The notes beneath the pieces were generated by a model. That model was given only the letters and a program-made list of their open reading frames with translations. It had not been told where the DNA came from and did no database searches. This document shows positions 63,292 through 64,000 of a stretch of DNA of 64,000 nucleotides, piece by piece. The translations under genes were made by a program, and so were the position numbers. The first letter of the stretch is position 1, and every line of letters begins with the position of its first letter. This DNA is from Megalobrama amblycephala. Lineage: Eukaryota; Chordata; Actinopteri; Cypriniformes; Xenocyprididae. Location of the stretch: the NCBI RefSeq assembly GCF_018812025.1, contig NC_063051.1:8102396-8166395 (forward strand), read 5' to 3'.

Positions 63292-63365
63292 CAATGAACT
63301 CAAAATTTTAAGGCAACCAGGTAACTTACTTCTTTAAGTTAAACCAACAATTATTTTTTACAGTG
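63292..63365. mobile_element. CACTGTAAAAA-type element, one end, inverted
   Basis: AAGGCAACCAGGTAACTTAC ... TTTTTTACAGTG is the reverse complement of 40992-41065. Confidence 0.75.
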
Positions 63366-63369
63366 CAGT

Positions 63370-64000
63370 AACACGATTTTGAGGAGATAGCATGCTTAAT
63401 GGTCATGAAAATAATGTGAGTGTCAAAAAAAATGTATAATCTTCCCTGTCCATTTTCTCTACGCAAATAAATAATTTCATTTAGTTTCTTTTGATTTCAG
63501 CGTGAAATGTAACCCGGACATATATTTGTGAGATTTACAAAGTCTTTCAACAAGTTACAAAATAAATCTAACTAAAAATGTATAACAATAAACATTAATT
63601 TGCAGTATTATGGTGTGCTTGCACTGCCGGTGCTTGTGATACAAAGATTCTGCAAATACAATTTTTGCCACCTTTGTGCAGCATTGTGTAAAAACAATTT
63701 TGTGTCTGCCTAAATCAAGTTTTTCAATCTCTCGAACATGTAACCTTCAAATGACAACATACCCATGATAAGGCCACTGCGCTATCATCTTCATACATAG
63801 TTGTGCACTAAAACCTGAATCTGATTAGCTGAACTCTCAGGTCTTGAGTGGGAGCTGTGTGGGACTGTGAAAAGTGCTGAAAACAACTCTCACTCATGAG
63901 AACAGAGAGGATGCTGTTGGACAACATACATGGAATATAATCATAGGTAACCGGTGAATTAGAGCTGCAATTAGCATCAAGCTAAACATGGCAATTTATG
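63370..64000. other. unique sequence at window edge
   Basis: AT-rich then complex; nothing recognised. Confidence 0.35.

Overview
The window is vertebrate nuclear DNA, almost certainly from a cyprinid-type teleost. It is AT-rich, more than 95% non-coding, and packed with short palindromic DNA-transposon derivatives, Tc1 remnants, tRNA-derived SINEs and microsatellites of the kind that fill zebrafish and carp introns. There are no prokaryotic features, no operons and no CRISPR array. I recognise one protein-coding gene, raly, an hnRNP C-like RNA-binding protein, on the minus strand. Its seven coding exons run from 17346 down to 2525. I joined them by reading splice sites and phase by hand; every junction keeps frame and gives a 273-residue protein. 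The order is: N-terminal RRM (exon at 17091-17370), linker (12953-13025), a 48-nt tyrosine/aspartate-rich cassette (12076-12123), a basic Pro/Val/Arg-rich block (7288-7445), a leucine-zipper-like coiled coil (6722-6835), an acidic tail (2791-2921) and a short last exon ending in Leu-Gln-stop (2525-2566).

Layout. 1-2524: sequence downstream of the stop, probably 3' UTR plus flank, carrying a repeat-built array. 2525-17370: the raly coding exons and introns, with two hAT-type elements in the first coding intron. 17371-64000: about 46.6 kb upstream of the first coding exon with no recognisable coding exon. The exon with the ATG begins at a splice acceptor, so at least one non-coding 5' exon lies further upstream, and much of this 46 kb is probably the long 5' UTR intron. 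It alternates between transposon clusters and unique high-complexity islands that could hold regulatory elements.

Mobile DNA. Several groups can be delimited: (i) elements flanked by TTAA duplications with AGG-type termini (23497-24171, 25638-26065, 32392-33245, 37043-37658, 49449-51727, 56823-57773); (ii) hAT-like elements with 8-bp duplications (14421-14758, 15652-17046); (iii) a palindromic Tc1/mariner-type element with a TA duplication nested in a TTAA element (49748-51258), plus a separate Tc1 transposase pseudogene (31166-31562); (iv) about a dozen copies of one AT-rich, inverted-repeat-ended family, called family A here; (v) three elements near the 3' end of raly built from very short direct and inverted units (1556-2160, 3117-3817, 3909-4438). 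Two insertions can be dated relative to their hosts, one of them by an empty site in a paralogous repeat copy.

No tRNA, rRNA or miRNA gene could be supported. I found no convincing new biochemical system. The most interesting points are the complete raly model with its skippable cassette, the nested and palindromic transposon structures, an exact 226-bp tandem duplication, and several candidate conserved non-coding islands upstream of raly.
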